Source: Nissolia schottii (lineage: Eukaryota; Streptophyta; Magnoliopsida; Fabales; Fabaceae). From it: 64,000 bases of DNA. The position numbers and the translations under genes were made by a program. Under the pieces are notes generated by a model. The model made no database searches and was not told the DNA's origin. It saw only the letters and a list, made by a program, of their open reading frames with translations. Shown here in pieces: positions 29,301 through 35,981 of the stretch. Numbering within the stretch: the first letter of the stretch is position 1; each line of letters opens with the position of its first letter. The DNA is taken from contig QANU01084176.1 in NCBI GenBank assembly GCA_003254905.1, forward strand, positions 124,001 to 188,000. The letters run 5' to 3'.

Positions 29301-32300
29301 TTTGCATTTTAATTTTGCTTGCTTTTTGTCTATGATAAAAGGAATTCTTACCCTTTGATCTCTAACAGATGAAACAAAACAAAAAAAACAGAAGTTTGGC
29401 AGACAAGATAAGTAGAAAGGAGAATGATAAGAAATTCAATTAAAACAATGGAAACAGGTGAATGTCTACAAAAAAAAGATGGAAATGTGAACACAATAAA
29501 AGCAAAAGAAAAAACTATAGTAGATGAAGAGTAAAAACTTACCTGAAGAGCATATGTAATAAACCAAGAGAGATGAAATATACCATCTTTCAAGCCCATC
29601 ATATATAGTCCTTCTTTAATCTTCTGCTCCTGAAATATTACATCATGAAATCAGGAGGCAAGAACTTCATAGAAGAGGATGGCTTTCTACGTCTCATCAA
29701 TAATTAGAAGCAAGTTAATTAAAAAATAAAAATAAAAGGAAAAATGCACATAAATGATGAAGGTCCTAGGTAAATCAGCAAGCTACTACTAAAAAATCAG
29801 ATTGCTAAACCTTCTCGAAAACACTATAACTGATCAGGCGAGAAACTGGATAGAGAAAACCCAAAAGGTACCTGCAAATTCATGTCCCCTTTAAAATATC
29901 AGTATATATAGTTTGTTGGAGATAAATACAATACTGAAGTTTCCAAGACAAGCTTACAATATTCCCATGACTTCCTTTACGATTGACTGGAACTGGTCAT
30001 CAGTGTACTCCCGAGTGGGAAATGGAGCTATTCGTACATGAGCAGGGTTAAACTGAGTCCATGGTATTTTCGAAGAGAAAACAGTGTCATAGAAGCCTGG
30101 CAGAGGAAGCCCTACACTTTCAGTGCTGGAATTTAAGTCAGACTGTTGAGAGACGAATATTATGAATGAATCAACCATTTGCTGGAGCTGCAGAACCAGA
30201 AATTTTCAATGCATTAATATTTAACAAATTAAAGATATCAAACTCGAAAATGGAAGTGATGGAGATGCAAATTTATAAGAGGGAAAGAAAGCAAGATTAT
30301 AAAGAGTATAAGTTTATGTGTGGAATACATTAGAAAACACTCTTTAAGAAATATTCAAAATATCTTAAGAAATTGAATTTTAACAGATATAATAATTTAA
30401 AAAATGCAGTTCCAAACACCATTAATTTTCAAGTTGAAATATTTTCCCCAAAATTTATATCACTATGGAGCAATGAGCAAGCACCTCATTCTGGCATGTT
30501 TTTCTGCATCTCTGATTTTCAGTTTCCTACTCACTCTCACTCCAATCACAAGCCCATTTAAAATTCTAAAACTCCAAAATCAAGTCTTTTGTCTGTGCAT
30601 GAAGACTTGTGGGCCTTCTCCTGGTACTTCTTGATTCAAGTGCAACTCCGAAACCGAGGCCCATTTATTTCTACATTGTTGGACAATTACTTGCCTTTGA
30701 AATCTCTTAGAATTGCGTGGACCTAACACAACCCCATGAGCTCCCCAAAAGCTAGCTCATGGGAAGAGGAATGGCCAACTTTATATAAAGGTTAATTAGG
30801 CATTATCCCTTAGCGATGTGGGGACTCTAAAACACCTTCCTAATGCCTAGGATTGGACATTTGGAGCATGAAGTTTACAGGCCTGGACATCTACAGATGG
30901 GCCCAATATCAAACACAGGATAGACTCTAATATCATCTAAGAATTTATTGGGTCTAACTGAACCCCAAAAGTACACTCATGGGGGAGGGATGTCCAACTC
31001 TACATATAAAGGCTATCTAGGACTCACCATTTAACAATATGGGACTTTAACAAAAGCAATTGTTCAGTGTGCTTGATGAACATAGGATGTTCCCTTACAC
31101 TTTGAAGCAATTTTCTCTTCTTTTTTTTATTTTTTTTTTGTGTGTGTGTGTTGGGGGGGGGCTGCTTTTAATTAGATTTTAATCTAATTTACTCTCTTAT
31201 CCCTATTAAAATGTTGACATATCATTTTTATAAATATACTAATTATATTTAATAATTTTCAAAATGATAAAACTATAAAAATACATTATAAATCCCTGAT
31301 TTTTCCCCTTGTCTATTTTACAATCACAAACAAGGGTAAGGGAAACCTTCTAAACCCCTTTCCTTTCCTTCCCCTCTCTTTGATGACTTCCCTTCCCTTT
31401 CCTGCCTAACTCGTGAACAGGCATAATTTTCAAAATGATAAAACTATAAAAATACGTTATAAATCCCTGATTTTTCCCCTTGTCTATTTTACAATCACAA
31501 AAAAGGGTAAGGGAAACCCTCTAAACCCCTTTCCTTTCCTTCCCTTTGATGACTTCCAGCACCTTTCCTGCCTAACTCGTGAACAGGCCCTTAGTACTTT
31601 TCAGCTTTCACTAAGTTTTAAAAAGTTAAGGATCTTGATAATTAATCTTTTCACACAACACATATGCAGACTAATATTTCCACAATACATATGCAGTTGG
31701 TAACCATCAATCTACTTTAAGTTAAATCAACAAACGTCACAAGGTAACAATGCCCTTAACAGATTCAAGTATATACTATAAAAAACGACTAGTCATGCTC
31801 TGGATAATTTCAATATATACTTTCTAGAGGTGACAAAGTCAGGGAAAAAGACAAAATGAATAAGAAGTTATCAGAATGAGAATTAAGCAATCATACCGTC
31901 AAAAATCCACTGAAGCTGTATTGCATTGTCGGTACAGCACTAACACCCAGTTCCAAGTCGTTAAGAAATGGGCCATTTGTGTCCATTATTGTTTTTACAT
32001 CTGGGAAACCAGAGAAGGCCCATGTATGATTGAGGCGTATGCTATAATCAAAGGACTGAGGACCTTGTTCGTAAAACACAACAGCTCCTTCAATTTTGGG
32101 ATTTGAACAATTCCTAAACACGTATAATGAAATAAATAAAAAATTATCAGTAAAATATCCACTATTTCATCTTCTTAAAGAACTTTCGAATGAGTAAAAA
32201 ACTCATCATTTGCATATTTCATGTTAAGCAGACACTAGCTAACAAAATTAGTGTGAAAGCATTTCCAAAACTAAATAAAGTTATAATCTAAGAGCTAGCA

Positions 32301-35042
32301 TACTAATAGTTTCCACTTTTATAGCAAAACAAATCTTCTTAAGAGAAGAGAGAGAGCATGCTTATTATTATTATTATTATTTTTCGCAAATAAAAAACAT
32401 ACGACAAGTGACCTGCAACATGACCACTTTACATAAGCGTCTATGTATTCATGCAACATAAATCAATATAGCATGCATAAATCAGTACATTGCAAGAACC
32501 AAAAATCCAAATGTCAAGTAGCACCAGAAGTTATTTGGTAGAAGAAAGGTTGTTTATGTGAATAAAGCACATAAGAATCAGTGACGAAGCTATCCCAAAA
32601 TACTAATAAATAAGTAAATAGCAATCAATGCAACTCAAACCTCAACACCTTGGATATCTAGAATTATGTAGAGATCTCAAAAATAACCTACAATTGTTAA
32701 TCAGTATCTTTTATCTCTTCTCTCCTAGCTGTGTAACTCAATATACTACTATTTGCCTCAAAATTGTTGCATGGTGTCAGTAACATGCTATTAGGCTCTA
32801 GCAGACCTTCAAATCAAGTATAAAGCCTTCATCATAACCACAAAATGATTTTACCTTGCTTGATTGCAGGTACCATAACCATAAGCATCTGAACGAATAT
32901 AGGTTTCCAGCTCTACCTCATCTTTGTATACTATACTAACAAGCTGCGTATAGGAACCAAATTTTAATTAGCTGGAGTCATGACAACTCTTTTCAGAATC
33001 TAAATGGAGAACACAAGCTTGTAAATTTCAAGAGGAAACTAGCTTGTAGATGCCTTTAGTTGTATGAAGACACTTGGAAGTAGAGAAAGTCAAGCAGAGC
33101 CCAGAAATATATTTTTCGAATATATTTTTCAGGGGAAATGGGAGAGGGAGCAAGAAAGAAAGCAATGGCTTAATTTGGCCGGGCAATGACATCTGAATAG
33201 TACCTGGAGTAGGCCCTCTCAATGCACTTTTCTTGTTGCAACACAATTGCTGAGATTTTTTTCAATATTCTAAACACAACACAACAAAAAAAAAATCTGC
33301 TTTGCTATGCTATCACTATTCTACTTGTTTAATTACCAACATTTCCTTTTACAGTAAGACCTGTATAAAATGAAAAGGTGCAAAGGGTAAGGTGTGCTGC
33401 ATGATACACCTGCCAGATAGTCACAATGTGAATCTTTTAATTATTTTCTGAGATATTATTTACTTAAATCAAAATGCACTGAAATATCCATGTTTTTCAA
33501 CAAATCTTATCTTCCAGAAAAAGCTGTGAATGACAAATAAATAAGCACTCAAGTTCCTTACAAGTGACAAAAATAAAAAAAGGAAATGGAAATAAAAAAG
33601 TAACAACGGTCATTGATAGACTTAATAAAGAAGCCAAACAAATGTACTAGGTGGGCTTGGGGGCGGTAATGATTTTGGGATTCGGAGGACAAAGTAAAAT
33701 ATACCACTAGCATAACAAGCACAAATTAAGCCCAAGAAATAAAACACCATATGTTTAAAAGCTGTGAATGACAAATAAGCACTCAAGTTCCTTACAAATG
33801 ACAAAAATAAAAAAAGGAAACGGACAACAAAAAGTAACAACGGTCATAGATAGACATAATAAAGAAGCCAAACAAATGCACAAGGTGGGCTTGGGGGCAG
33901 TAATGATTTTGGGATTCGGAGGACAAAGTAAAATATACCACTAGCATAACAAGGACAAATTAAGCCCAAGAAATAAAACACCATATGTTTAAATACAATG
34001 AATAGCTACCTTCAAGAGCGGAAATTTTATCGATACCACATCTATCATCAGCTTCGTCTCATCGGTATCTGGTGCAAAAGCTAAATACTCTCCTTTCTCC
34101 GACAAAGATTCCAAAACTTGTTGGAAATTAGGGGATATACCTTTACCCACCTCCACAAACATGTCTTTTTGTATGTGCCTGCTCCATTTCCACATAAAGG
34201 TTACTCCCCACAAAATATCAAACTTAAAATGAAGTTCAGAGTAGAGACAGCATTTCCTTCCATTTCACTCCATATAACAACCAGCTATCAATAACCAATT
34301 CAATCTACTTTCACTTCATTGATAAAATAGTATTCAAAACGAAATTCGAAATTAACATAATATAGAAAGGGAAAATGAATAAAAAACACAAAACACCAAA
34401 ATCGAGACAGAGAAGAGATATCAAGCAATGAATAGAAGCACTGACGGTTGAGCTGAATGAATTTGTGTGTCCACTCGTGTCCTCACGGCCACTAACAGCA
34501 ACAACACAACGGCAGGGAGCAATATCTGTCACAGATTGAGCCATATGCATCAGAATTCAATTCCGCTATCCACGAATGTCGAATCCTTATTCATCAAATT
34601 CAAATAAAATTTGAACCGAAAAATCAAACAGGCACAAATACAGACAAAACCCTAAGCATTTATTTCAAAAAAATATATCTATCTGTAATTACATTCCATA
34701 AACGGAACATTACAAAACGGTAAGACGACTTATCATTAAGAATTGTACCAAATCCATAAAAGGAAACCGGTAAAAACGGAACTCAGAAGAAAAAAAAAAT
34801 AGAAAATAATAAATCAAGTGAAGATCACGGAACATAAAAACAAGCACACGGAACCGGTGAAATGAACAGAGTGAAAGGAACAGAACAAGAGAAGAGGAGA
34901 GAGAGAGAGTGAAGGTTGAAAAATTGCGAAGAGGAAGAGGAAGAAGAAAGAGAACCTCAGCGGCAGTGACGAAAGGGTGACGAATTTTGAGGAGCCAGTT
35001 CTTGCGGAGCATTACCTTCAACTGCCTCATGGCAGTTCCCAT
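1..35042 (-). CDS. ABCA1: ABCA1-type full-size ABC transporter, 39 exons visible, 3' end beyond window
   Basis: Full-size ABCA subfamily transporter with the layout TMD1-NBD1-TMD2-NBD2, close along its length to Arabidopsis ABCA1 (At2g41700, about 1,880 aa). I traced 39 exons with GT donors and AG acceptors; each exon phase fits the next, giving about 1,857 codons without a stop. The start is the ATG at 35040-35042 ([12 protein letters not shown]); a second in-frame Met is residue 5. The visible 3' exon (1-42) ends in LSLADVFG, so roughly 30 residues and the stop lie left of position 1. ABCA proteins move lipids or similar hydrophobic substrates in animals; the plant substrate is not settled, so I assign none. 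Introns total about 29 kb and carry most of the repeats in the window. Exon coordinates are in the seven segment entries. Both ATP sites look intact, so I regard it as functional. Confidence 0.97.
43..2001 (-). other. ABCA1 intron 38, with a duplicated acceptor region and no recognised gene
   Basis: This 1.96-kb intron lies before the last visible exon. Positions 319-425 are an imperfect copy of 30-135, which is the start of exon 39 plus its upstream intron. Around 720-960 is a GC-rich, repeat-like stretch ending near a 'tttggtccct' motif common in plant inverted-repeat elements. Positions 1080-1760 look mRNA-like in composition, but I recognise no product and no open frame of useful length. 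Confidence 0.6.
236..328 (-). other. Candidate alternative terminal exon of ABCA1 (duplicated exon start)
   Basis: The second copy of the duplicated acceptor region keeps a CAG in the same place (329-331). From it a reading frame in the right phase runs [12 protein letters not shown] and stops after 30 codons at 236-238. The true exon 39 starts LPYDEVLSL. The upstream tract is less pyrimidine-rich than that of exon 39. Use of this exon is inference only. Confidence 0.3.
2233..2485 (-). repeat. TRIM-like miniature LTR element, family B, in ABCA1 intron 37
   Basis: Two direct copies of a short terminal repeat (about 2233-2300 and 2416-2485) share the core aaagcttaag and the segment taggtgaaagc. 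Between them, read on the minus strand, is TGGTATCACAGCC, close to the primer-binding site complementary to initiator tRNA-Met and adjacent to the upstream repeat. This is the layout of a terminal-repeat retrotransposon in miniature. It is a non-coding fossil. Confidence 0.6.
3309..7498 (-). CDS. ABCA1: ABCA1 exons 30-35: second nucleotide-binding domain
   Basis: Exons: 30, 7247-7498; 31, 7006-7141; 32, 6422-6501; 33, 6206-6313; 34, 4551-4701; 35, 3309-3445. Exon 30 holds the last membrane span and an acidic linker. Motifs: Walker [10 protein letters not shown] (about residues 1499-1507, exon 31), Q-loop [13 protein letters not shown] (exon 33), signature [10 protein letters not shown] (about 1598, exon 34), Walker [12 protein letters not shown] continuing as MDP across the exon 34/35 junction, and the switch histidine in TTHSMNEA (about H1657). 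Intron 34 (1,105 bp) therefore splits the glycine codon just after Walker B. All catalytic elements are present. Confidence 0.96.
3446..4550. repeat. ABCA1 intron 34 with palindromic gaattgaattc-rich repeat
   Basis: Positions 3808-3862 are a dense run of gaattgaattc-type palindromes. Related inverted sequence (gaattgagttcaattc) lies at 4435-4450, flanked by ttgtttggaa-like ends on the opposite strand. The stretch 3785-4475 could be an old MITE-type insertion, but the ends are too diverged to define. No gene is seen in the intron. Confidence 0.35.
4788..5190. repeat. TRIM-like family B fragments, two orientations, in ABCA1 intron 33
   Basis: Positions 4788-4855 and 5008-5025 both start tgtcaagaacca, and the first continues with the family B repeat (aaagcttaag). 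Between them lies a minus-strand primer-site-like sequence (TGGTAGAGCTTCTATGACC, near 4989-5007). A second piece at about 5100-5190 lies in the opposite orientation and ends in catgaca followed by tggtattagtacttctatg. These are fossil fragments. The rest of intron 33 (5190-6205) shows nothing I recognise. Confidence 0.5.
6766..6990. repeat. Tandem duplication, 132-bp unit, in ABCA1 intron 31
   Basis: The sequence from 6766 (atccaggttttcagaggttt) recurs at 6898 with the same order of blocks, including tatcacat, agtaagaca and an agatgat block. The unit is about 132 bp and the copies have diverged by substitutions and small gaps. The second copy ends just before the exon 31 donor at 7005. Confidence 0.8.
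7714..12496 (-). CDS. ABCA1: ABCA1 exons 24-29: transmembrane domain 2
   Basis: Exons: 24, 12413-12496; 25, 9319-9360; 26, 9119-9215; 27, 8692-8819; 28, 8516-8620; 29, 7714-7860. Exon 24 gives a hydrophobic span ([20 protein letters not shown]), the 42-bp exon 25 the cytoplasmic [14 protein letters not shown], and exons 26-28 further spans ([54 protein letters not shown]). Exon 29 has [20 protein letters not shown]. Exon 25 is easy to miss, but its frame and both splice sites fit. Introns 25-28 are short to medium (intron 28 spans 7861-8515) and hold nothing I recognise. Confidence 0.95.
10680..11704. mobile_element. Non-autonomous Mutator-like element carrying a PPR gene fragment (Pack-MULE type)
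   Basis: The ends are gattaaatatc (left) and gatatttactc (right), inverted copies of each other. The terminal inverted repeats extend about 250-310 bp inward (10680-10990 and 11450-11704) and include the matching 'tctaatttccccaacc' block. They are flanked by ttgattatt (10671-10679) and ttgattact (11705-11713), a 9-bp target duplication with one mismatch, the length Mutator elements make. The left arm contains three copies of gacatcaatttagt where the right has one. No transposase is present; the interior encodes pentatricopeptide-like sequence. Confidence 0.8.
10980..11285 (-). pseudogene. Captured pentatricopeptide (PPR) gene fragment inside the Mutator-like element
   Basis: One frame (11082-11285) reads [20 protein letters not shown] and then [20 protein letters not shown], two clear PPR-type helical hairpins. 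After a frame change near 11090 the adjacent frame reads [19 protein letters not shown], again PPR-like. The fragment has no start of its own, changes frame and merges into the left inverted repeat, so it is a broken host-gene piece. It is not an obvious copy of the PPR gene at 58-64 kb. The donor gene is unknown. Confidence 0.7.
12803..17475 (-). CDS. ABCA1: ABCA1 exons 19-23: post-NBD1 linker, span 7 and second large loop
   Basis: Exons: 19, 17421-17475; 20, 17235-17306; 21, 14912-15610; 22, 14588-14766; 23, 12803-13013. Exon 21 (699 bp) is the largest exon of the gene. It holds the conserved [16 protein letters not shown] segment, a poorly conserved linker, a run of five cysteines ([11 protein letters not shown]), the membrane span [15 protein letters not shown] and the loop motif [15 protein letters not shown]. 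Exon 22 carries [19 protein letters not shown] and exon 23 carries [10 protein letters not shown] and [16 protein letters not shown], all typical of plant ABCA1. Introns 19, 21 and 23 are short and hold nothing I recognise. Confidence 0.95.
13014..14587. repeat. ABCA1 intron 22 with retroposon-like tails and a GA microsatellite
   Basis: Around 13295-13420 is a poly-T followed by ggagagagaaagaaatttca, resembling the reverse complement of a poly-A retroposon 3' end. Another T-run followed by ataaaa lies at 13567-13590. A pure GA repeat of about 38 bp lies at 14349-14386. No gene is seen. Confidence 0.45.
16190..17203 (+). mobile_element. Ty1/Copia retrotransposon fossil, 3' part with LTR, in ABCA1 intron 20
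   Basis: The region shows Copia-type reverse transcriptase signatures near 16250-16310 (a YGLKKAPQA-like motif) and RNase H region signatures near 16555-16790. They are followed by a purine-rich tract (gggacggag) and an LTR of about 221 bp that starts TGTTAGAGC at 16983 and ends CAACA at 17203. The 5' part is missing and the coding region is clearly broken in several places, so it is a fossil. It lies opposite to the host gene, and the LTR ends about 31 bp from the exon 20 donor. Confidence 0.75.
17821..18130 (-). mobile_element. TRIM-like miniature LTR element, family A, in ABCA1 intron 18
   Basis: Two direct repeats of about 115 bp (17821-17936 and 18018-18130) enclose about 80 bp. On the minus strand each begins TGTTAGA(A/G)TCCCACATT. 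Directly inside the upstream repeat is a diverged initiator-Met-type primer site (TCGTATCAAAGCC). The size and layout are those of a terminal-repeat retrotransposon in miniature. It has no coding capacity by nature. A second member lies at 30707-31052. Confidence 0.72.
18698..18717 (-). mobile_element. 20-bp retroposon remnant with 12-bp target duplication
   Basis: The sequence gaattgtagcat occurs at 18686-18697 and again, exactly, at 18718-18729. Between them are only twelve T and ataaaaat. A poly-A tail plus a few bases flanked by an exact target duplication is what an extremely 5'-truncated non-LTR retroposon leaves. The tail is in the sense of ABCA1. Confidence 0.6.
19211..25391 (-). CDS. 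ABCA1: ABCA1 exons 12-18: first nucleotide-binding domain
   Basis: Exons: 12, 25171-25391; 13, 24973-25085; 14, 24627-24733; 15, 21862-21924; 16, 20287-20373; 17, 19492-19590; 18, 19211-19395. The domain runs from about residue 560 to 780. Visible motifs: Walker [10 protein letters not shown] (about 598-606, exon 14), Q-loop [11 protein letters not shown] (exon 15), signature LSGGMKRKL (about 697, exon 17), Walker [14 protein letters not shown] (about 717, exon 18) and the switch histidine in [14 protein letters not shown] (about H753). Every catalytic element is present. Exon 12 carries the variable linker from TMD1 and shows the least similarity to Arabidopsis. Confidence 0.96.
20374..21861. 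other. ABCA1 intron 15, mostly unassigned
   Basis: This intron has the TRIM-like element at 21474-21768 and a short local duplication near 20960-21012 (ttcggactctatttggacta twice). Otherwise I see no gene or recognised repeat. Intron 16 (19591-20286) likewise shows nothing I recognise. Confidence 0.5.
21474..21768 (+). mobile_element. TRIM-like miniature LTR element, family B, in ABCA1 intron 15
   Basis: Direct repeats of about 72 bp lie at 21474-21544 and 21697-21768, both starting TGTTAA and ending tccttgac or ttcttgac. Directly after the first is tggtatcaaagtc, an initiator-Met-type primer site. The internal part is about 150 bp and non-coding. This copy is in the plus orientation, opposite to the copies at 2233 and 28933. 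Confidence 0.7.
21925..24626. repeat. ABCA1 intron 14 (2.7 kb): GC-rich blocks around an LTR-like piece, plus a SINE
   Basis: A retroposon-like start lies at 22185-22215 (poly-T, then gggaaattttattaaaag). GC-rich, coding-like but unassignable sequence lies at 22370-22800 and 23620-23890. The two blocks are weakly inverted to each other at their outer ends, which would fit an old Mutator-type element. Between them, about 22810-23610, is a stretch with a TATA-like agctatataaggc that resembles a plant LTR. The SINE at 24060-24301 is listed separately. Confidence 0.35.
24060..24301 (-). mobile_element. tRNA-derived SINE in ABCA1 intron 14
   Basis: On the minus strand the element starts GGGGTTTGGTCCGAGTGG. 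It has an A-box-like TGGTCCGAGTGG (24283-24294) and a B-box-like GGTTCAAAACC (24240-24250) at tRNA-like spacing, followed by a body of about 180 bp unrelated to tRNA. This is a polymerase III SINE head. The start resembles the widespread Au-SINE family, but I cannot confirm the family. The 3' end and target duplication are unclear. Confidence 0.65.
26143..26354 (-). mobile_element. Poly-A retroposon insertion with 14-bp target duplication, containing the assembly gap
   Basis: The sequence ttacaaggaactct flanks this segment exactly (26129-26142 and 26355-26368). Inside, from the left, are 22 T, 64 N, 22 A and about 100 bp of unique sequence. On the minus strand this reads body, T-run, gap, A-run, which fits a non-LTR retroposon with a 3' poly-A tail. 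The family is unknown because the gap hides part of it. Confidence 0.6.
26167..26230. other. Assembly gap of 64 N
   Basis: A run of 64 undetermined bases in ABCA1 intron 11, flanked by 22 T on the left and 22 A on the right. No exon is affected. Confidence 0.99.
26504..26720. repeat. Tandem duplication, 117-bp unit, in ABCA1 intron 11
   Basis: The block starting taagcacagtttacaca at 26504 recurs at 26621 with the same following blocks (gagaaaggtaaaataaaccc, gcatgaaaatacaacc). Two copies are present with a few differences. Confidence 0.85.
27221..29871 (-). CDS. ABCA1: ABCA1 exons 7-11: transmembrane domain 1
   Basis: Exons: 7, 29811-29871; 8, 29543-29629; 9, 27606-27838; 10, 27399-27513; 11, 27221-27310. 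These cover residues about 291-486 and encode the cluster of hydrophobic spans that ends TMD1. Landmarks are [20 protein letters not shown] in exon 7, [20 protein letters not shown] in exon 8 and [16 protein letters not shown] in exon 9. The EGL-x-MMGL motif before the spans is characteristic of the ABCA family. Exon 10 is close to the Arabidopsis protein ([20 protein letters not shown]). Confidence 0.95.
28933..29220 (-). mobile_element. TRIM-like miniature LTR element, family B, in ABCA1 intron 8
   Basis: Direct repeats begin at about 28933 (tcaagatcaactatcctaa) and 29147 (ttaagaaccaactctcctaa). Inside the second, on the minus strand, is a diverged primer-site-like sequence (TAGTATTAGTGCTTCTATGA) like that of other family B copies. 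It is fossil and non-coding. The rest of intron 8 (27839-28930) has retroposon-like A/T-rich sequence and no gene. Confidence 0.5.
29958..35042 (-). CDS. ABCA1: ABCA1 exons 1-6: first membrane span and large luminal/extracellular loop
   Basis: Exons: 1, 34956-35042; 2, 34446-34525; 3, 34010-34178; 4, 32855-32943; 5, 31897-32113; 6, 29958-30187. Exon 1 encodes a basic N-terminus ([12 protein letters not shown]) typical of ABCA proteins. Exon 2 gives the first hydrophobic span ([13 protein letters not shown]). Exons 3-6 (residues about 56-290) form the long polar loop between spans 1 and 2, with the conserved segments [31 protein letters not shown] and [13 protein letters not shown]. Intron 1 (430 bp) and intron 2 (267 bp) hold nothing I recognise. 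Intron 4 (32114-32854) has only short GA and TTA runs. Introns 3 and 5 carry repeats listed separately. Confidence 0.95.
30707..31052 (-). mobile_element. TRIM-like miniature LTR element, family A, in ABCA1 intron 5
   Basis: Direct repeats at about 30707-30834 and 30938-31052 share the blocks caaaag(c/t), tatataaagg and gggac(t)ctaa with the family A element at 17821-18130. The minus-strand spacer begins with a diverged initiator-Met-type primer site (ATGATATTAGAGTC). Same orientation as the other copy. Confidence 0.65.
31252..31589. repeat. Tandem duplication, 171-bp unit, in ABCA1 intron 5
   Basis: The block ataattttcaaaatgataa at 31252 recurs at 31423. Both copies continue through tataaatccctgatttttcc and end at cctaactcgtgaacaggc. 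The two copies are almost identical, so the duplication looks recent. Confidence 0.9.
33519..33992. repeat. Tandem duplication, 238-bp unit, in ABCA1 intron 3
   Basis: Two near-identical copies begin with the aaagctgtgaatgacaaa block (33519 and 33757) and end at ccatatgttt. Differences are few. The second copy ends about 20 bp before exon 3, so the duplication lies next to the exon 3 donor. Confidence 0.9.
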
Positions 35043-35560
35043 GGGCGCGGAACCCTAGAACTAGAAATGCGAAACGGTGCGGTTCTAGTTCTAGAGAACA
35101 AGAAGAAGAAGAATTAAGATTGAAGAAAGAAGTGATGGAGACAAATACAAAAGGCTTCTGAGATTCGGTGGAGAAGAGATGAAAAAGTGGGAGGAGGAGG
35201 TGTCCGCTTCAACTCACAAGTTGGTGTCACTGTAAGCGAGTCCATAACTGAAAAGGCCAAAAGCTGTCCCATTTTGTCTTTTTCTTTTTCTCTTTCTTTT
35301 TTTTTTTTTCTTTTTCCGTTTTTTAATAATCAGAACAAACTGAAAAACAGACACACAGTGGATAAGCTCGGGGTAGAATATTATTTTTCTTTCGGGAATA
35401 TATGTATGAGGAAGTTATTTAAAAAATAAAAAATAAAAACGTTTAAAATGAAATGATAACAAGGGTGGGTGGGGTCTGGCTGCGTGGTTGTCACGATCAA
35501 CCAGCTTTCAGTTGAGGGTTCGCGCGCCGGTGCGGGCGTATCATTTCGTGAGACAAGGAG
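35043..35560 (-). promoter_or_regulatory. ABCA1 5' untranslated and promoter region
   Basis: Immediately upstream of the start codon the minus strand is pyrimidine-rich (CTTCTTCTTCTTGTTCTC), as in many plant core promoters and leaders. A T-rich run lies at 35277-35310 and a small GC-rich stretch at 35515-35545. I see no convincing TATA box, so the transcription start is not assigned. Confidence 0.4.
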
Positions 35561-35681
35561 ATAAGACGCGCAAATAATATAAATAATGTAATAAATAAAT
35601 CCCCTGCCAATAACGTCCTTTGAACTTTGTCAATAATTTTTTAGTTGGACATAATTATAAGATAAAAGGTAAATTTATATT

Positions 35682-35981
35682 GGATTAAATATGTTTTTAA
35701 TCTATTTGAAAAATTATAAATTTTGTTTTATCTTTAAAAAAATTTGTTAAAAAATTATCTTTTTGATAGAATTTAGTTTCTGCCATTAATTACCTATGTG
35801 AAACTTGACAACATGGTGCACAAAATTCATGTGTAGCATTGTATGTGATATGTTATGTCATCAAATTAATTGTCACGTTAACTGTTAATGATCTAATTTA
35901 ATCGCTAAATTCTATAAAAAAAATTTAAGAGTAAAACATAAAATTTATAATTTTTCTGAAACTAAAATCATATTTAAAATC
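35682..35981. mobile_element. MITE of about 300 bp with long inverted ends
   Basis: Left end ggattaaatatgttttta and right end catatttaaaatc are inverted relatives. The similarity continues inward (aaaattataaattttgtttt against its inverted match, and 'tagaatttag' on both arms). The layout and end motif match the many plant Mutator-type MITEs that begin with a 'ttaaatatg' motif. No clear target duplication is seen. Confidence 0.55.
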
